A DNA stretch of 64,000 nucleotides from Lysobacter firmicutimachus (GTDB lineage: Bacteria > Pseudomonadota > Gammaproteobacteria > Xanthomonadales > Xanthomonadaceae): assembly GCF_037027445.1 (NCBI RefSeq), contig NZ_JBANDL010000002.1, positions 1,550,001 through 1,614,000 of the forward strand. Reading direction: 5' to 3'. Below, in pieces: positions 51,363-60,456 of this stretch. Both the position numbers and the translations under genes were made by a program. Each line of letters starts with the position of its first letter. The stretch's first letter is position 1. Under the pieces are notes generated by a model. It saw only the letters and a list, made by a program, of their open reading frames with translations, was not told the origin of the DNA and ran no database searches.

Positions 51363-51457
51363 GGGCGGGATCTCCTTGAGGGTGGCGCCACTGTATTGGG
51401 CGCACTTGCGGCGATAAACTTCCGGTTCGGGAAATCATTCGTGCCGTGGAGGCAAAA

Positions 51458-52357
51458 ATGAGCCGTCGCTTCGACCACCTCGGCGACGTCGAGGCCTTCG
51501 TCGCCGTGGTCGAACACGGCTCGCTCACCGCTGCCGCCGTGGCGCTGTCGACCACGCCTTCGGTGATCAGCCGCGCCGTCGCGCGCCTGGAAACCCGGCT
51601 CGGCAGCCAGTTGTTGCGCCGGACCACCCGCCGCCAGGGCCTGACCGATGCCGGACGCTTGTACCTGGAGCAGGCGCGCGCCGCGTTCGCGTTGATCGAC
51701 GACGCCGAACGCAGCATCCAGGGCGAAGACGGCGAATTGACCGGGCGGGTCCGGATCAGCGCGCCGACCACGTACGGCCACTACCGCCTGCCGCCGTTGC
51801 TGCAGTGCTTCGCCGCGCGGCATCCGCGCGTGCAGATCGAGGTCAACATCGCCAACCGCAACGTCGATCTGGTCGCGGAAGGTTTCGATCTGGCGGTGCG
51901 ACTGGGCGCCTTGCCCGACAGCGGTCTGGTCGCGCGCAAGCTCGAGGACGCGGCGTTGTGCCTGGTCGCCTCGCCGGACTATCTGCGCCGCGCGGGCATG
52001 CCGGACGATCTGGCGCAACTGCGCGAGCATGTATGCCTCCCGTTCGTGATGCCCAGCACCGGCCGCCTGGCGTCGTGGTGGCTGCGCGAGGACGGCCGCG
52101 ATCTGGACTGGACGCCGCCGGCGCCGTTGCTGGTGTCCGACGACGTGCTCGGCGTAGTCTCGCTGGCCGAGCAGGGCGTCGGCATCTGCCAGAGCTACGA
52201 TTTCGTCGTCGCCGATCGCCTGCAGCGCGGCCGCCTGGTGGAAGTATTGCCGCAGTTGCGCGGCCGCTCGCGCCCGTTTTCGCTGATCTACGCGCCGCAC
52301 CGCAGTCTGTCGGCGGCGGCGCGCGCGTTGATCGATCTGCTGGCCGGCGCGGCCTGA
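51458..52357 (+). CDS. LysR-family transcriptional regulator
   Basis: 299 residues. N-terminal winged HTH (FVAVVEHGSLTAAAVALSTTPSVISRAVARLETRLGSQLLRRTTR) and a C-terminal periplasmic-binding-like effector domain (GRVRISAPTTYGHYRLPPLLQCFAARHPRVQIEV...). Divergent from the DJ-1/PfpI pair, so it is the probable regulator of those genes; a TTCC-N6-GGAA inverted repeat near 51420-51434 in the shared spacer is a candidate operator. ATG 51458 chosen; a GTG four codons upstream is possible. Confidence 0.9.
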   Translation: MSRRFDHLGDVEAFVAVVEHGSLTAAAVALSTTPSVISRAVARLETRLGSQLLRRTTRRQGLTDAGRLYLEQARAAFALIDDAERSIQGEDGELTGRVRISAPTTYGHYRLPPLLQCFAARHPRVQIEVNIANRNVDLVAEGFDLAVRLGALPDSGLVARKLEDAALCLVASPDYLRRAGMPDDLAQLREHVCLPFVMPSTGRLASWWLREDGRDLDWTPPAPLLVSDDVLGVVSLAEQGVGICQSYDFVVADRLQRGRLVEVLPQLRGRSRPFSLIYAPHRSLSAAARALIDLLAGAA

Positions 52358-52563
52358 GCGCGCGCGACCATGCGCGAGCGCACGGCGCGTCTGCGCCGCA
52401 TGCCCATTGGCCGTGCATTCACTCTGGCGCGCCATTAGCGTGTCGCCGCGCACAGCTTTGACGCGCGCACGCCAGCGCGCTTAAAGAACTCTTAAAAATC
52501 GGCGCCTAGCGTGGCCGAACGACACCGCGCGATCGCGCCGTGCGCCCCCATCGAGCCCCCTAC

Positions 52564-53367
52564 ATGCGCATGTTACGAACCTTGCCGTTGCTGATGCTGT
52601 GCCTGCCGTTGGCCGCTTTCGCCCAAGTCCGCGAAGCCGGCGAAGACCGCGCCGACCTGGCGCCATCGAACTGGAGCCTTGGCGTCGCCGCCGGCGGCCG
52701 CGGCGAACTCTACGCCGGCGAAGGCCGCCACCATCGGGTAGTGCCGTTGTTCGGCTACGAAGGCGAGCGCTTCTACCTGCGCGGCATCACCGCCGGCTAT
52801 CACCTGGTGCAGAACGAACGCTTCGTCCTCGACGGCTTCCTTGCCGGCCGCCTCGACGCGATGGACGCCGACGATTTCGGCCGCCGCGCCCTGGCTTCGC
52901 ACGGCATCGATCGCGACCGGCTCGATGACCGCGACGACGCCGTCGACGCCGGTATATCGGCCAGCTGGCGCGGTGCCGCCGGCGAATTGCAACTCGATCT
53001 GCGCGCCGACATCGCCGACGTCAGCGGCGGCTACGAGGCCGACCTCAGCTACCGCTACCCGATGCAGGCCGCGGGCCTGCTGATCACCCCGAGCGTCGGT
53101 GTCTCGGTGCTGTCCGCGGACCTGGCCGACTACTACTACGGCACCCTCGACGAAGAAGTCGCGCGCGGCGTGATCCGCTACCGTCCCGGGCGCGCCACCG
53201 TGCCGCACGTCGGCGTGACGCTGGCCAAGCCCTTCGCGCAGAAGTGGCGCGCGATCGCCGACTTCAACTACCAGGCCCTGCCCGACGAAATCCAGGACAG
53301 CCCGCTGATCGAAGACGACACCGACGGCGTGGTCCGCGTCTTCGTCGGCATCGCACGCAGTTTCTGA
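52564..53367 (+). CDS. MipA/OmpV-family outer-membrane protein
   Basis: 267 residues. Signal peptide 1-21, then alternating beta segments with aromatic girdles (SLGVAAGGRGELYAGEG..., FYLRGITAGYHLV, ADLSYRYPMQAAG..., VGVTLAKPFAQKWRAIADFNYQALPDEI) and a final strand ending in Phe (VFVGIARSF), as outer-membrane barrels do. MipA/OmpV proteins are barrel-like scaffolds of uncertain role. Stands alone. Confidence 0.82.
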   Translation: MRMLRTLPLLMLCLPLAAFAQVREAGEDRADLAPSNWSLGVAAGGRGELYAGEGRHHRVVPLFGYEGERFYLRGITAGYHLVQNERFVLDGFLAGRLDAMDADDFGRRALASHGIDRDRLDDRDDAVDAGISASWRGAAGELQLDLRADIADVSGGYEADLSYRYPMQAAGLLITPSVGVSVLSADLADYYYGTLDEEVARGVIRYRPGRATVPHVGVTLAKPFAQKWRAIADFNYQALPDEIQDSPLIEDDTDGVVRVFVGIARSF

Positions 53368-53390
53368 GCGCGAACCGCCGCTTTTGCTTC

Positions 53391-53464
53391 TGTAGGAGCG
53401 GCGTAAGCCGCGACCATGGGCCCGCAATTGTCACAGCGAGTCGCGGCTGCGCGTCGTGGCACAC
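53391..53464. repeat. REP-like palindromic pair
   Basis: 53391-53415 starts TGTAGGAGCGGCGTAAGCCG, with arms GCGGC and GCCGC around GTAA; this form is the common REP of Pseudomonas/Xanthomonas-type genomes. A degenerate copy in inverse orientation lies at ~53438-53464 (GTCGCGGCTGCGCGTCGTGG), so the two may form a BIME-like unit. Confidence 0.7.
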
Positions 53465-53517
53465 GTGATATCCACACAGGGCTGCTGCTTTCGAGCCTCA
53501 GCCATAACGCACGCGGA

Positions 53518-54009
53518 TTAATCGATCCGATACACCCGCGCCTTGGGCAAATCTTCGTCCACCTGCAGGAACCAGCGCCCGGCCACGCCGGGCACGACCA
53601 CGATCTCCGGCGTGTTCATCGGCTTGCGCAACGTCATGCTGCCCTTGAGCACCTTCCACTGTTGCCCGTTGTCGAGTTCGAACACCGTGCCCGGCTCCCA
53701 GCCGGCGACATCGTGCTTGAGCCGGCTCTTGATCGGCTGATCGTCCAGACCGATGTACTGGGCCGGCCCGCGCCGCGGCGCTTGGCCGGCCGCGTCCGAC
53801 GCCACTGCGGCCGGCGCGTTGGCCGCATCTTTCTCCGCCGCTTCGCGCAGCATCCGGTTCAGCGTCTGCAACTGGGTCGGCGTCAGCGCGACTTCGCGCA
53901 GTTGCTCGGGGCTGAGGCGGTCTTCGATCGGGGTGTAAGACGACTGGGCCAGCGCTGGCGTGGCGGCGACGAGCAGGAGGGTCAGGATCAGGGCACGGAA
54001 AGGGCGCAT
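53518..54009 (-). CDS. Exported hypothetical protein
   Basis: 163 residues. Signal peptide 1-21 (ALILTLLLVAATPALA). The mature part starts with a charged helix (EDRLSPEQLREVALTPTQLQTLNRMLREAAEKDAA) and ends with an SH3-like segment (VAGWEPGTVFELDNGQQWKVLKGSMTLRKPMNTPEIVVVPGVAGRWFLQV). No family recognised with confidence. Convergent with the MipA/OmpV gene across a REP-like pair. Confidence 0.6.
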   Translation of the reverse strand: MRPFRALILTLLLVAATPALAQSSYTPIEDRLSPEQLREVALTPTQLQTLNRMLREAAEKDAANAPAAVASDAAGQAPRRGPAQYIGLDDQPIKSRLKHDVAGWEPGTVFELDNGQQWKVLKGSMTLRKPMNTPEIVVVPGVAGRWFLQVDEDLPKARVYRID

Positions 54010-54175
54010 GGCGAAGGACGGTGGGCCAGGAGGGCCGGTCGCGCTCATGGTGTTTCAAAAGAATTGCGAAATTGTGACGAGCCAGTGCTCGGACTCGCGC
54101 CGTAGCCCTGGCAAGGCGGCTGGCCAGGCCTAGGGCGCCTCGGAACGTCGACATACGCACGCTCGATGTCGATCG

Positions 54176-54520
54176 ATGCTCAACATAGGCATCGCGGGCA
54201 ATCACGACGTTGGAGTCTTCGCTGGAATGGAAATCGATCACAATCCGATGCAGCTGCTGGAGGCAGAGGTCGGGCGGATCGTGGGGCTGCAGAGAGTCGC
54301 GGAGGCCGCGGAGTATATCCAGGATGCTGCTCCTCGGCCTGCGGAGCAGGCTGACATTGCTCGATTCAATGGTGTGATAAATGCAGTGAGCAATGCTGCC
54401 GGCCTGGAGATTCCTAATATGAGTGTCAAGATCAAGGCGGAGGGATTTCAGGGCGTCTTTCGTGTGGACGGTAGGTTGGACTCGCAGCGTCTGGATCGAG
54501 AGCTTGATAGGCGTAAGTGA
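54176..54520 (+). CDS. Hypothetical protein in low-GC islet
   Basis: 114 residues, soluble, no signal. Central helix GLQRVAEAAEYIQDAAPRPAEQADIARFNGVINAVS; C-terminal strand-rich MSVKIKAEGFQGVFRVDGRLD. No family recognised. GC content falls clearly below that of neighbours, and a second low-GC gene follows 19 nt later. Might be a toxin tip or an orphan small protein; ATG 54227 is an alternative start. Confidence 0.45.
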   Translation: MLNIGIAGNHDVGVFAGMEIDHNPMQLLEAEVGRIVGLQRVAEAAEYIQDAAPRPAEQADIARFNGVINAVSNAAGLEIPNMSVKIKAEGFQGVFRVDGRLDSQRLDRELDRRK

Positions 54521-54539
54521 CCGCAGGGAGCTTTTTGAA

Positions 54540-54908
54540 ATGGCGCTTTATCAGATTCTGGTGGAAGGGGTTTTTGTCACATCGCCGGAGCTTGGGAAAG
54601 ATGTGGGCGGGTTCCATACGACCTTTTATGTAAAGGCCAATGGCGCAGCGAACGCTGTGCACCGTGTCGGCGATCCACTTGCTGAACGCATGTTGCGGCA
54701 TCAAGTATTAGCTCGCCAGGCCAAATTACTGAAGGCGTATTTTTGGGTCGACGATTTGTGGGAGGTAAGCGAAGAGAAGTTTCTTCAGAACGAGGGGCGA
54801 GACTCCGGTTTCACCTTTTTTAGAATTGGACTTTTAGAGCGTGTACACCTTGCTCTTCGAAGGGAGCATTTCAAAATAGCTAAGCCATGGCTATTAATCG
54901 ATGGGTAA
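54540..54908 (+). CDS. Hypothetical protein in low-GC islet (immunity-like size)
   Basis: 122 residues, soluble. Compact alpha/beta-looking protein (MALYQILVEGVFVTSP..., LAERMLRHQVLARQAKLLKAYFWVDDLWEVSEEKF). No family recognised. GGGAG lies ~10 nt before the ATG. Size and place after another small low-GC gene resemble toxin-immunity remnants, but nothing in the sequence proves this. The longer frame upstream (from 54423) overlaps the previous gene and is not chosen. Confidence 0.5.
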   Translation: MALYQILVEGVFVTSPELGKDVGGFHTTFYVKANGAANAVHRVGDPLAERMLRHQVLARQAKLLKAYFWVDDLWEVSEEKFLQNEGRDSGFTFFRIGLLERVHLALRREHFKIAKPWLLIDG

Positions 54909-55071
54909 TTTTTCAGCGAAATGTAGGCTGTCGCTGATGTGGTATTTGCCGCTCTACCTGAGTTGGCAGAAGGAGCGCGTCGTAGAGGTTTCCCCTATCA
55001 ATGTTGCGTTCTAAGAGCGGTTTCTGACCTCGGTCCGCAATGCGCTGGAAGAGATCTTGGGCGTTCCCTGA
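54901..55071 (+). pseudogene. Remnant gene interrupted by in-frame TAA
   Basis: ATG at 54901 overlaps the stop of the previous gene. The frame reads MGNFSAKCRLSLMWYLPLYL... to ...SPINVAF, meets TAA at 55012-55014, then continues in the same frame as ERFLTSVRNALEEILGVP to TGA at 55069. Both halves look protein-like and the composition is low GC, so a gene or gene fragment with a nonsense mutation is likely. No family recognised. Confidence 0.4.
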
Positions 55072-55148
55072 CCGAGGCCCCTGCGAAGGTGATTGCGCCG
55101 TAGCAAACGCGGACGTCGCCAGGACGCCGCGTTCGCCGCTGCGCTCGC

Positions 55149-55502
55149 TCAAGCCGCATTCGCCGCCGCCACCGCCGCCCGGTTCGGCGTCGACCAGGCC
55201 CGCATTTCCACGTTGAAGCCGAAGTCCGTGGCCGGGTGCGAGTCGGCCACGCGCACGGCTTGCTCGTAGCTGTCGGCGACGAAGAACAGCAGGCCGGAGA
55301 CGATGAGGTCGTCGCTGCGCACCAGATCGGAATGCGGGCCGGCGTGATGGCTGTCGGTGCTGAGCGAGTGCGGTACGAGGCGGTGGCCGGCGTCGATCTT
55401 CTGTTCGACCCAGAAGGCGATGTTCTGCTTCATGCGCAGTTCGTCGGCCGGGGCGAGAGGCTGTTGGCGGTTGCGGCGGAACAGCATGACGTAGGTGTTC
55501 AT
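55149..55502 (-). CDS. YciI-like protein
   Basis: 117 residues. Ferredoxin-like fold of the YCII family suggested by YVMLFRRN at the start, DDLIVSGLLFFVADSYEQAVRVADSHPATDFGFNVEMRAW (paired strand-helix ending in EVRPW-like EMRAW). Catalytic role unknown. Just downstream of the AraC-type gene in the same orientation. Confidence 0.7.
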   Translation of the reverse strand: MNTYVMLFRRNRQQPLAPADELRMKQNIAFWVEQKIDAGHRLVPHSLSTDSHHAGPHSDLVRSDDLIVSGLLFFVADSYEQAVRVADSHPATDFGFNVEMRAWSTPNRAAVAAANAA

Positions 55503-55782
55503 GGGGCGTGCTCCTCGTGTGGCGGTTACCGCATTGGGCGGTCAATAACTGTGATGCAGCTCTAGCGGTGGTGGTTGCATGCACTGCCGCTCGGTCGCGT
55601 TCGACCTGGGCCGTATGAGCTGCGCCGGGCGGGCGTACTTTGCGCCGGCCAGGCTGGGCGGGCTTGTAAGAATTCGGCGTTCGGCACCAAACGCTAGGCG
55701 TTCGAGCGTCGGCCGCCTTGCGGGCGTTGCGGCGTGCGTCGGGGCTGGGCGGCGCAGGTCGACTGGTTCGGGGCCTGCACGC

Positions 55783-56565
55783 TCAAGTCGTGCCGAAGTG
55801 GGCGCCGGGCGAGCGCCCGGTGGCGCGACGGAAGTCGTGGTTGAAATGGGCTTGGTCGTAATAGCCGGCGGCCAAGGCCAATCCAGCGAGGTCGATGCCG
55901 GGGCGGTAAGCCGCCAAAGCGCGCTCCAGCCGCAGGGTGCTGGCGTACTTCTTCGGCGTCACGCCGACGATGCGGCGGAAGCGGCGCTCCAGCGCGCTCT
56001 GGCTCAGGCCGATATGCCGGCTCAGCGTTTCGATGCGGGCGCCGGCGGGCGCGCGCTGCAGCCAGCCGATCGCCGCGGCAACCAGCGGATCGGGACGGGC
56101 GTTGCCGAGACGATGCAGCAGATAGGCTTCCAGCCGGTCCAGGCGCGCGGCCGCGTCGGCGGCGACGGCCAGTTGTTCGAGCAGGCGTTGAGTGCCGCAG
56201 TCGCGCTCGGCCAGATCGTCGAGGTCGACGGTGGTGCCGGCGAATTCGTCCTGCGGCGGCCGCAGCAGGGCCGCGGCGCCGACCGGGGTGAACTTGGCCA
56301 GGGCCAGGCCGTGGCCGCGCGGATGCTCGTGGCTGCGCAGGCGGTCGTGCAGGCCGGTGAAGGCGACGGTGGGCACGGCGCGCCCGTCGTCGAGCCGGCA
56401 GCGCTCGCGGAACGAGAACGCGAGCACCGAGGCGGTGTCGGGCAGATGGCTGTCGCGCACGTCCGCGACGCATTCGACGACGATCAATTGCTGCACGAAC
56501 GGGCGCAACCCGGCGCAAGGCGCGCGTTGCAGCATGCGGACGTCGGTAGGCGAGGGCGCGGGCAT
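55783..56565 (-). CDS. AraC-family transcriptional regulator
   Basis: 260 residues. C-terminal double HTH (GARIETLSRHIGLSQSALERRFRRIVGVTPKKYASTLRLERAL... then DLAGLALAAGYYDQAHFNHDFRRATGRSPGAHF) with the conserved second-helix FxxxxFGxSPxxYR-like end; the N-terminal domain (~1-150) is a sensor of unknown ligand. ATG 56565 chosen; the frame continues upstream to 56787 but is Arg/Pro-rich. Likely controls the YciI-like gene 280 nt downstream (inference). Confidence 0.85.
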   Translation of the reverse strand: MPAPSPTDVRMLQRAPCAGLRPFVQQLIVVECVADVRDSHLPDTASVLAFSFRERCRLDDGRAVPTVAFTGLHDRLRSHEHPRGHGLALAKFTPVGAAALLRPPQDEFAGTTVDLDDLAERDCGTQRLLEQLAVAADAAARLDRLEAYLLHRLGNARPDPLVAAAIGWLQRAPAGARIETLSRHIGLSQSALERRFRRIVGVTPKKYASTLRLERALAAYRPGIDLAGLALAAGYYDQAHFNHDFRRATGRSPGAHFGTT

Positions 56566-56892
56566 GCGCTGATCCGGTTTCGGGAGGCGCCGTCCTGCGG
56601 AGCGGGTCGGCGAAGGCGTGGAGGTCGGACTTTGCCAAGCTAGGCCGCGCGCGAGGCGGCGGCAACCGACATTCGTCACCTCGAAACCCGCATCCGTGCA
56701 GGGCCGGGCGGCGTCGGCATGGCCGGGCCGGGTGGGGCGTCGGCGCCATGGCCGACGGGGCCGGGGCCGCGGACGGCGGTGCTCCATCGCGCAGGAGCCG
56801 CGATCGGCGTTGCGCCGGCTGCCGCATCACGCTACAAAGCGCCCAGCCCGCATCGGCCGCCGATGCGGGGCGCTTATCCGGAACTGTTCGCA
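56566..56892. other. Gene-free spacer between divergent AraC gene and membrane protein gene
   Basis: 327 nt, GC-rich. I see no convincing gene, terminator or operator in it. Confidence 0.45.
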
Positions 56893-57567
56893 ATGGCCGT
56901 CCTCTCCGCTGTCCTGTACTTCCTCACCCACCACCCGTTCTGGGCGTTCGTGCTGCTGTGCGGGCTGGGCTTAGGGTTGGGCTGGCTGTGGGGGCGGCGG
57001 CGCGGCCGCGGCTGGTGGGGCGGGATCAGCATCGCCTTCCTGCTGCTGGCCCAGGCCAATCTGTTCGCCGGCCGCTATCTCAATGCCTGGTTCCTCAATG
57101 CGGCCGGCACCGAGGGCTCGGCGGTGGTGGTCGGCGCCAAGCGCACCGACGCCAAGCTCAACAACAGCACGGTCTATGCCTATGCCGCCGTGCTCAGGAC
57201 GGCCGACGGACGCGATGTCCAGGTCGCGTTCGACACCTTGTCGGCGGCGATCCATCCGATCCGCAATGCGATCCTGATCCCTCCCCAGGGCGAGCGCTTC
57301 ACGGCCAAGTACGTGCCGGGCTTCGAGCGCAATATCGTGATCCTGTCCGACCGTTCCGATTACGGCATTCGCCGCACTCTGATCGAGGATCGCGCCGCGG
57401 TCGATCAGGCTGCGGCCCAGCTTGCGGTCAGTCCGGCCAATCCCACGTTCCGTGCGGAGTACCGCGAAGCGCTGCGCGCCTTCCTGGCCAAGCACTACGG
57501 TTCGGACGATCCGGTGGTGAAGGAGTTCGAGCGCAAGAGCGCCGAGTTGGAGCGGGAGTCGCGCTGA
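56893..57567 (+). CDS. Hypothetical membrane protein with soluble C-terminal domain
   Basis: 224 residues. Two to three hydrophobic helices at the N-terminus (~2-17, 20-38, 45-65) are followed by a soluble domain (GSAVVVGAKRTDAKLNNSTVYAYAAVLRTADGRDVQVAFDTLSAAIHPIRNAILIPPQGERFTAKYVPGF) that looks like a small beta-barrel, then a charged helix. No family recognised with certainty. ATG 56863 would add ten residues. Confidence 0.6.
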   Translation: MAVLSAVLYFLTHHPFWAFVLLCGLGLGLGWLWGRRRGRGWWGGISIAFLLLAQANLFAGRYLNAWFLNAAGTEGSAVVVGAKRTDAKLNNSTVYAYAAVLRTADGRDVQVAFDTLSAAIHPIRNAILIPPQGERFTAKYVPGFERNIVILSDRSDYGIRRTLIEDRAAVDQAAAQLAVSPANPTFRAEYREALRAFLAKHYGSDDPVVKEFERKSAELERESR

Positions 57568-57811
57568 TTCCGGGCTGGTGCGGGCTGTGCGCGGCGAGGT
57601 TTGGCACCGGCTTTTCTGACCGAATCCCACGACGGCCGAAGCATCGCGACCTAGGCGCGCGCGAGTCTTGGCCGCCGTAAGGCACGTTGACCGTTCCCGC
57701 CCCTCGCGCACGTTATCGACAACGGGCCTCCGGATGCGCGTCGCGCATCGCAGCGGGGGACACGAAGCGATCGGCGGCAAAGGCCGCGGAGTGGCCACGG
57801 GGGAAGGACAC

Positions 57812-58990
57812 ATGAAAGCACGGACGATCATCGCGGCCCTGGCGATCCTGGGCTGCCTGGCCGGCAGCGGCTGCGTCAGCTATCCGGACAAGGCCTATTG
57901 GGATGTGCACGACGCCAGGCAAGTCGGCAGCCGCTCGCAACTGATGGCGATCGAGGTCAGCGAAAAGGGCGCCATCTTCCACCCCGAACAGCGCGAGCGC
58001 ATGCGCCGCTGGCTCGGCGACGAATCGACCCGCGAACCGATCGTGGTGTTCGTCAACGGTTGGCACCACGACGCCAGCCAGGACGACCGGAACCTGCGCG
58101 ATTTCACCGGCTTCCTGGGCAAGCTGGAAAGCCGGCTCGACGAGGCCGGCGTGCCGGTCGACAGCGTCGACGGGCTCTACGTGGGCTGGCGCGGCGACGA
58201 GTACGACCTGCGGTTGCCGGCGCAGTGGCTGGACTTTCCGACCATCTGGCCGCGCAAGCGCGCCTCGACCGAGGTCGGACGCAACGGCCTGAAGGAGATC
58301 GTGGCGATCTTGCAAGAGCTGCAAGGGCGGCAGTCGGCGCGACCGCTGGTGATCATCGGCCACAGCCTGGGCGGCTCGGCCTTGTTCCAGGCGATGCGGC
58401 TGAACCTGAGCGGCCCGGCCCTGGACGGCTCGGAATACATCATGCTCAATCCGGCGGTGTCCGAGCTGGAATTCGAAGGCCTGCAGACCGAACTCAAGAA
58501 CGCGTTCGCCGCGCAACGCGCGGCGCTGGCCCAGGCCGAAGGCACGGCGGCCGACACCGCCGAGTACCAGCGCCAGCGCGAGTTCCTCGATCGCGACTAT
58601 CGCAAGCTGGTGGTGCTGCAGGCGCAGGGCGACACCGCGGTCGGTTTCCTGCACCGGTTGGCGTTCAAGGGCACGCCGATCGGCTTCAGCGAATCCAGGC
58701 AGACCCATACCGCGCAGATCTGCGGCATCGGTGCGCCCTGCCCGGAAACCGACTGGCGCGGCTGTCAGCGCACCGTGCCGGCGCGGGTGCCGGCCGGGCG
58801 CGCCGGTTTCCTGATCACCGCGCGCGGTGCCGACGCCGAAGAATGCCGGGAGTCGACCCGAGAGCCGGTGTGGGTGATCGCCGGGCGCGATACGGTGTCG
58901 CGCAGCCACAACGACATCTTCAACGATGTGCAGGCCGACGCCCTGGCGGCGCTGGTGGTCGACTCGATCGAACGCCAGGCCCGGCGTTGA
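57812..58990 (+). CDS. Alpha/beta-hydrolase lipoprotein
   Basis: 392 residues. Signal with lipobox LAGSGC (lipidated Cys ~21). The alpha/beta-hydrolase fold includes VVFVNGWHHDA (oxyanion strand), LYVGWRGD, and the nucleophile elbow IIGHSLGGSALFQAM; the catalytic His may be in SRSHNDIFND near the end. Probably a cell-envelope esterase/lipase of unknown substrate. Its TGA is directly followed by the stop of the convergent GNAT gene at 58991. Confidence 0.75.
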   Translation: MKARTIIAALAILGCLAGSGCVSYPDKAYWDVHDARQVGSRSQLMAIEVSEKGAIFHPEQRERMRRWLGDESTREPIVVFVNGWHHDASQDDRNLRDFTGFLGKLESRLDEAGVPVDSVDGLYVGWRGDEYDLRLPAQWLDFPTIWPRKRASTEVGRNGLKEIVAILQELQGRQSARPLVIIGHSLGGSALFQAMRLNLSGPALDGSEYIMLNPAVSELEFEGLQTELKNAFAAQRAALAQAEGTAADTAEYQRQREFLDRDYRKLVVLQAQGDTAVGFLHRLAFKGTPIGFSESRQTHTAQICGIGAPCPETDWRGCQRTVPARVPAGRAGFLITARGADAEECRESTREPVWVIAGRDTVSRSHNDIFNDVQADALAALVVDSIERQARR

Positions 58991-59506
58991 TCAATCCCGC
59001 TCCGCGCCGGCTTCGACCGCCGGCGCGGGCCCACGCTCCTGCAGGTCCAGGACCAGGAATTGCGTGCCCGGTACCGGATTGAACACGTAGGGCGCGATCG
59101 GCGCGAACCCCAGCGAGCGATACAGTCGTTGCGCCGGCGCCATGCTCGGCAGGGTGTCCAGGCACAGGCGCGCGTAACCGGCGGCGCGCGCCTGCACGCA
59201 GGCACGCTCGGCCAGTCGCCGCCCGAGGTGTTCGCCGCGCGCCTGCGGGCGCACGTACAAGCGTTTCATTTCGGCGTCCCCGGCGGCCAGCGGACGCAGT
59301 GCGATGCAGCCCAGGGCCTGGCTTCCGCGCCAGGCGATCAGCAGCTCGCCGCGCGGCGGCGCGTACTTGCCGGGCAGACTGGCCAGTTCGTTTTCGAAAT
59401 CCTGGAACGCGAGATCCACGTCCAGGCTTTGCGCGTATTCGCGCAACAGTTCGCGGACGCACGCCAGGTCCTGCGGCCAGCGGGCGGGACGGATGTCGAT
59501 GCTCAT
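58991..59506 (-). CDS. GNAT-family N-acetyltransferase
   Basis: 171 residues. Acetyl-CoA-dependent acyltransferase fold: IRPARWPQDLACVRELLREYA at the N-terminus, central MKRLYVRPQARGEHLGRRLAERACVQARAAGYARLCLDT (motif A with the QARGEHLGR pyrophosphate loop) and AQRLYRSLGF. Substrate unknown. ATG 59506 marks the first strand; the longer frame upstream is not protein-like. Confidence 0.88.
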   Translation of the reverse strand: MSIDIRPARWPQDLACVRELLREYAQSLDVDLAFQDFENELASLPGKYAPPRGELLIAWRGSQALGCIALRPLAAGDAEMKRLYVRPQARGEHLGRRLAERACVQARAAGYARLCLDTLPSMAPAQRLYRSLGFAPIAPYVFNPVPGTQFLVLDLQERGPAPAVEAGAERD

Positions 59507-59726
59507 GCCGGAACGATACGAATGAGGACGGAAGGACGCGGATGGGGCCGGGCCCGCGGTCGGCGCAAGCACTGTAACCGCTGCGGTCGCGGGCAACCGC
59601 CGGGTCGACACAGCGGGGACGGCATGCGTCGGGCCCGCCGCCTGCGAGCGGCGGTACGCAATCGCGCGCGATCCCTGTAGGCTGCGCCCTCGGCCGCCCA
59701 TCGCGAAGCGGCAAGGGACGAAAACG

Positions 59727-60236
59727 ATGCGGACAGGGACGGATCGGGCGCCGCGGCGCCTGCGGATGCGGGATCGGCTGGGCGCGCCCTTGCTGCTGTG
59801 CGCCAGCGCACTGTTCGCGCCGGCGCAGGCCGCGTGCCCGGCGACCGCGCAGGCTGCGACGGCCTGGCTGGCGCAACAGCCCGACCTCGGCCCACCGCTG
59901 TGCGAGCCGGAGTGCGTCGGCGAATCCAAGCTGTCCGGTCGCGGCTTGAGCGTGCTCGGCGTCGAACCGGTGCAGGTGCGGCGCGAGTTGCGCGACGGTC
60001 TGGTGCATCGGCTCGGGATCGAACTTCCGGGGCCACCGCAGCCTTACGTACGAGCGTTCCGCAGCGCCTGGGCCGACGCGCCGCCGAAAGGCAGCCGCGG
60101 CCGCTGCCGCGAGCGCGATTGCAATTGGGCGCTTGAAGGCGATGCCGCGGCCGCGCCGGCCGGCGCTTTGCGCGAAATGCGCCTGCTGCCGATGTTGGAC
60201 GAGCCGACCTACCTGTTCTGCGAGTACGCGCTCTAG
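59727..60236 (+). CDS. Exported hypothetical protein
   Basis: 169 residues. A basic N-terminus and hydrophobic stretch (LGAPLLLCASALFAPAQA, cleavage near residue 36) form a signal peptide. The mature part has six or more Cys (e.g. CPATAQ, PPLCEPECVG, RCRERDC, FCEYAL) that could form disulfides. No family recognised. Confidence 0.6.
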   Translation: MRTGTDRAPRRLRMRDRLGAPLLLCASALFAPAQAACPATAQAATAWLAQQPDLGPPLCEPECVGESKLSGRGLSVLGVEPVQVRRELRDGLVHRLGIELPGPPQPYVRAFRSAWADAPPKGSRGRCRERDCNWALEGDAAAAPAGALREMRLLPMLDEPTYLFCEYAL

Positions 60237-60456
60237 TCCGGCGCGCGCAGGCCGGGCCGCGTGCGGCTGGACGACACCGGCTGACCGGCGCAGCCGCGGG
60301 CCGTCAGCGCCGTTACAATTCCCGCGCGACCGGCGCTGCGAGGGGGCGTCGCCGATGCGCGGGACGCGAGAGCGTCCGAAGCCGGGCCGCTGCGGCGGCC
60401 CGATCAGCCGGCCGATCCCGTCGGTCCGTTGTTGCCGAACTCTGGAAGCCGCGCCC

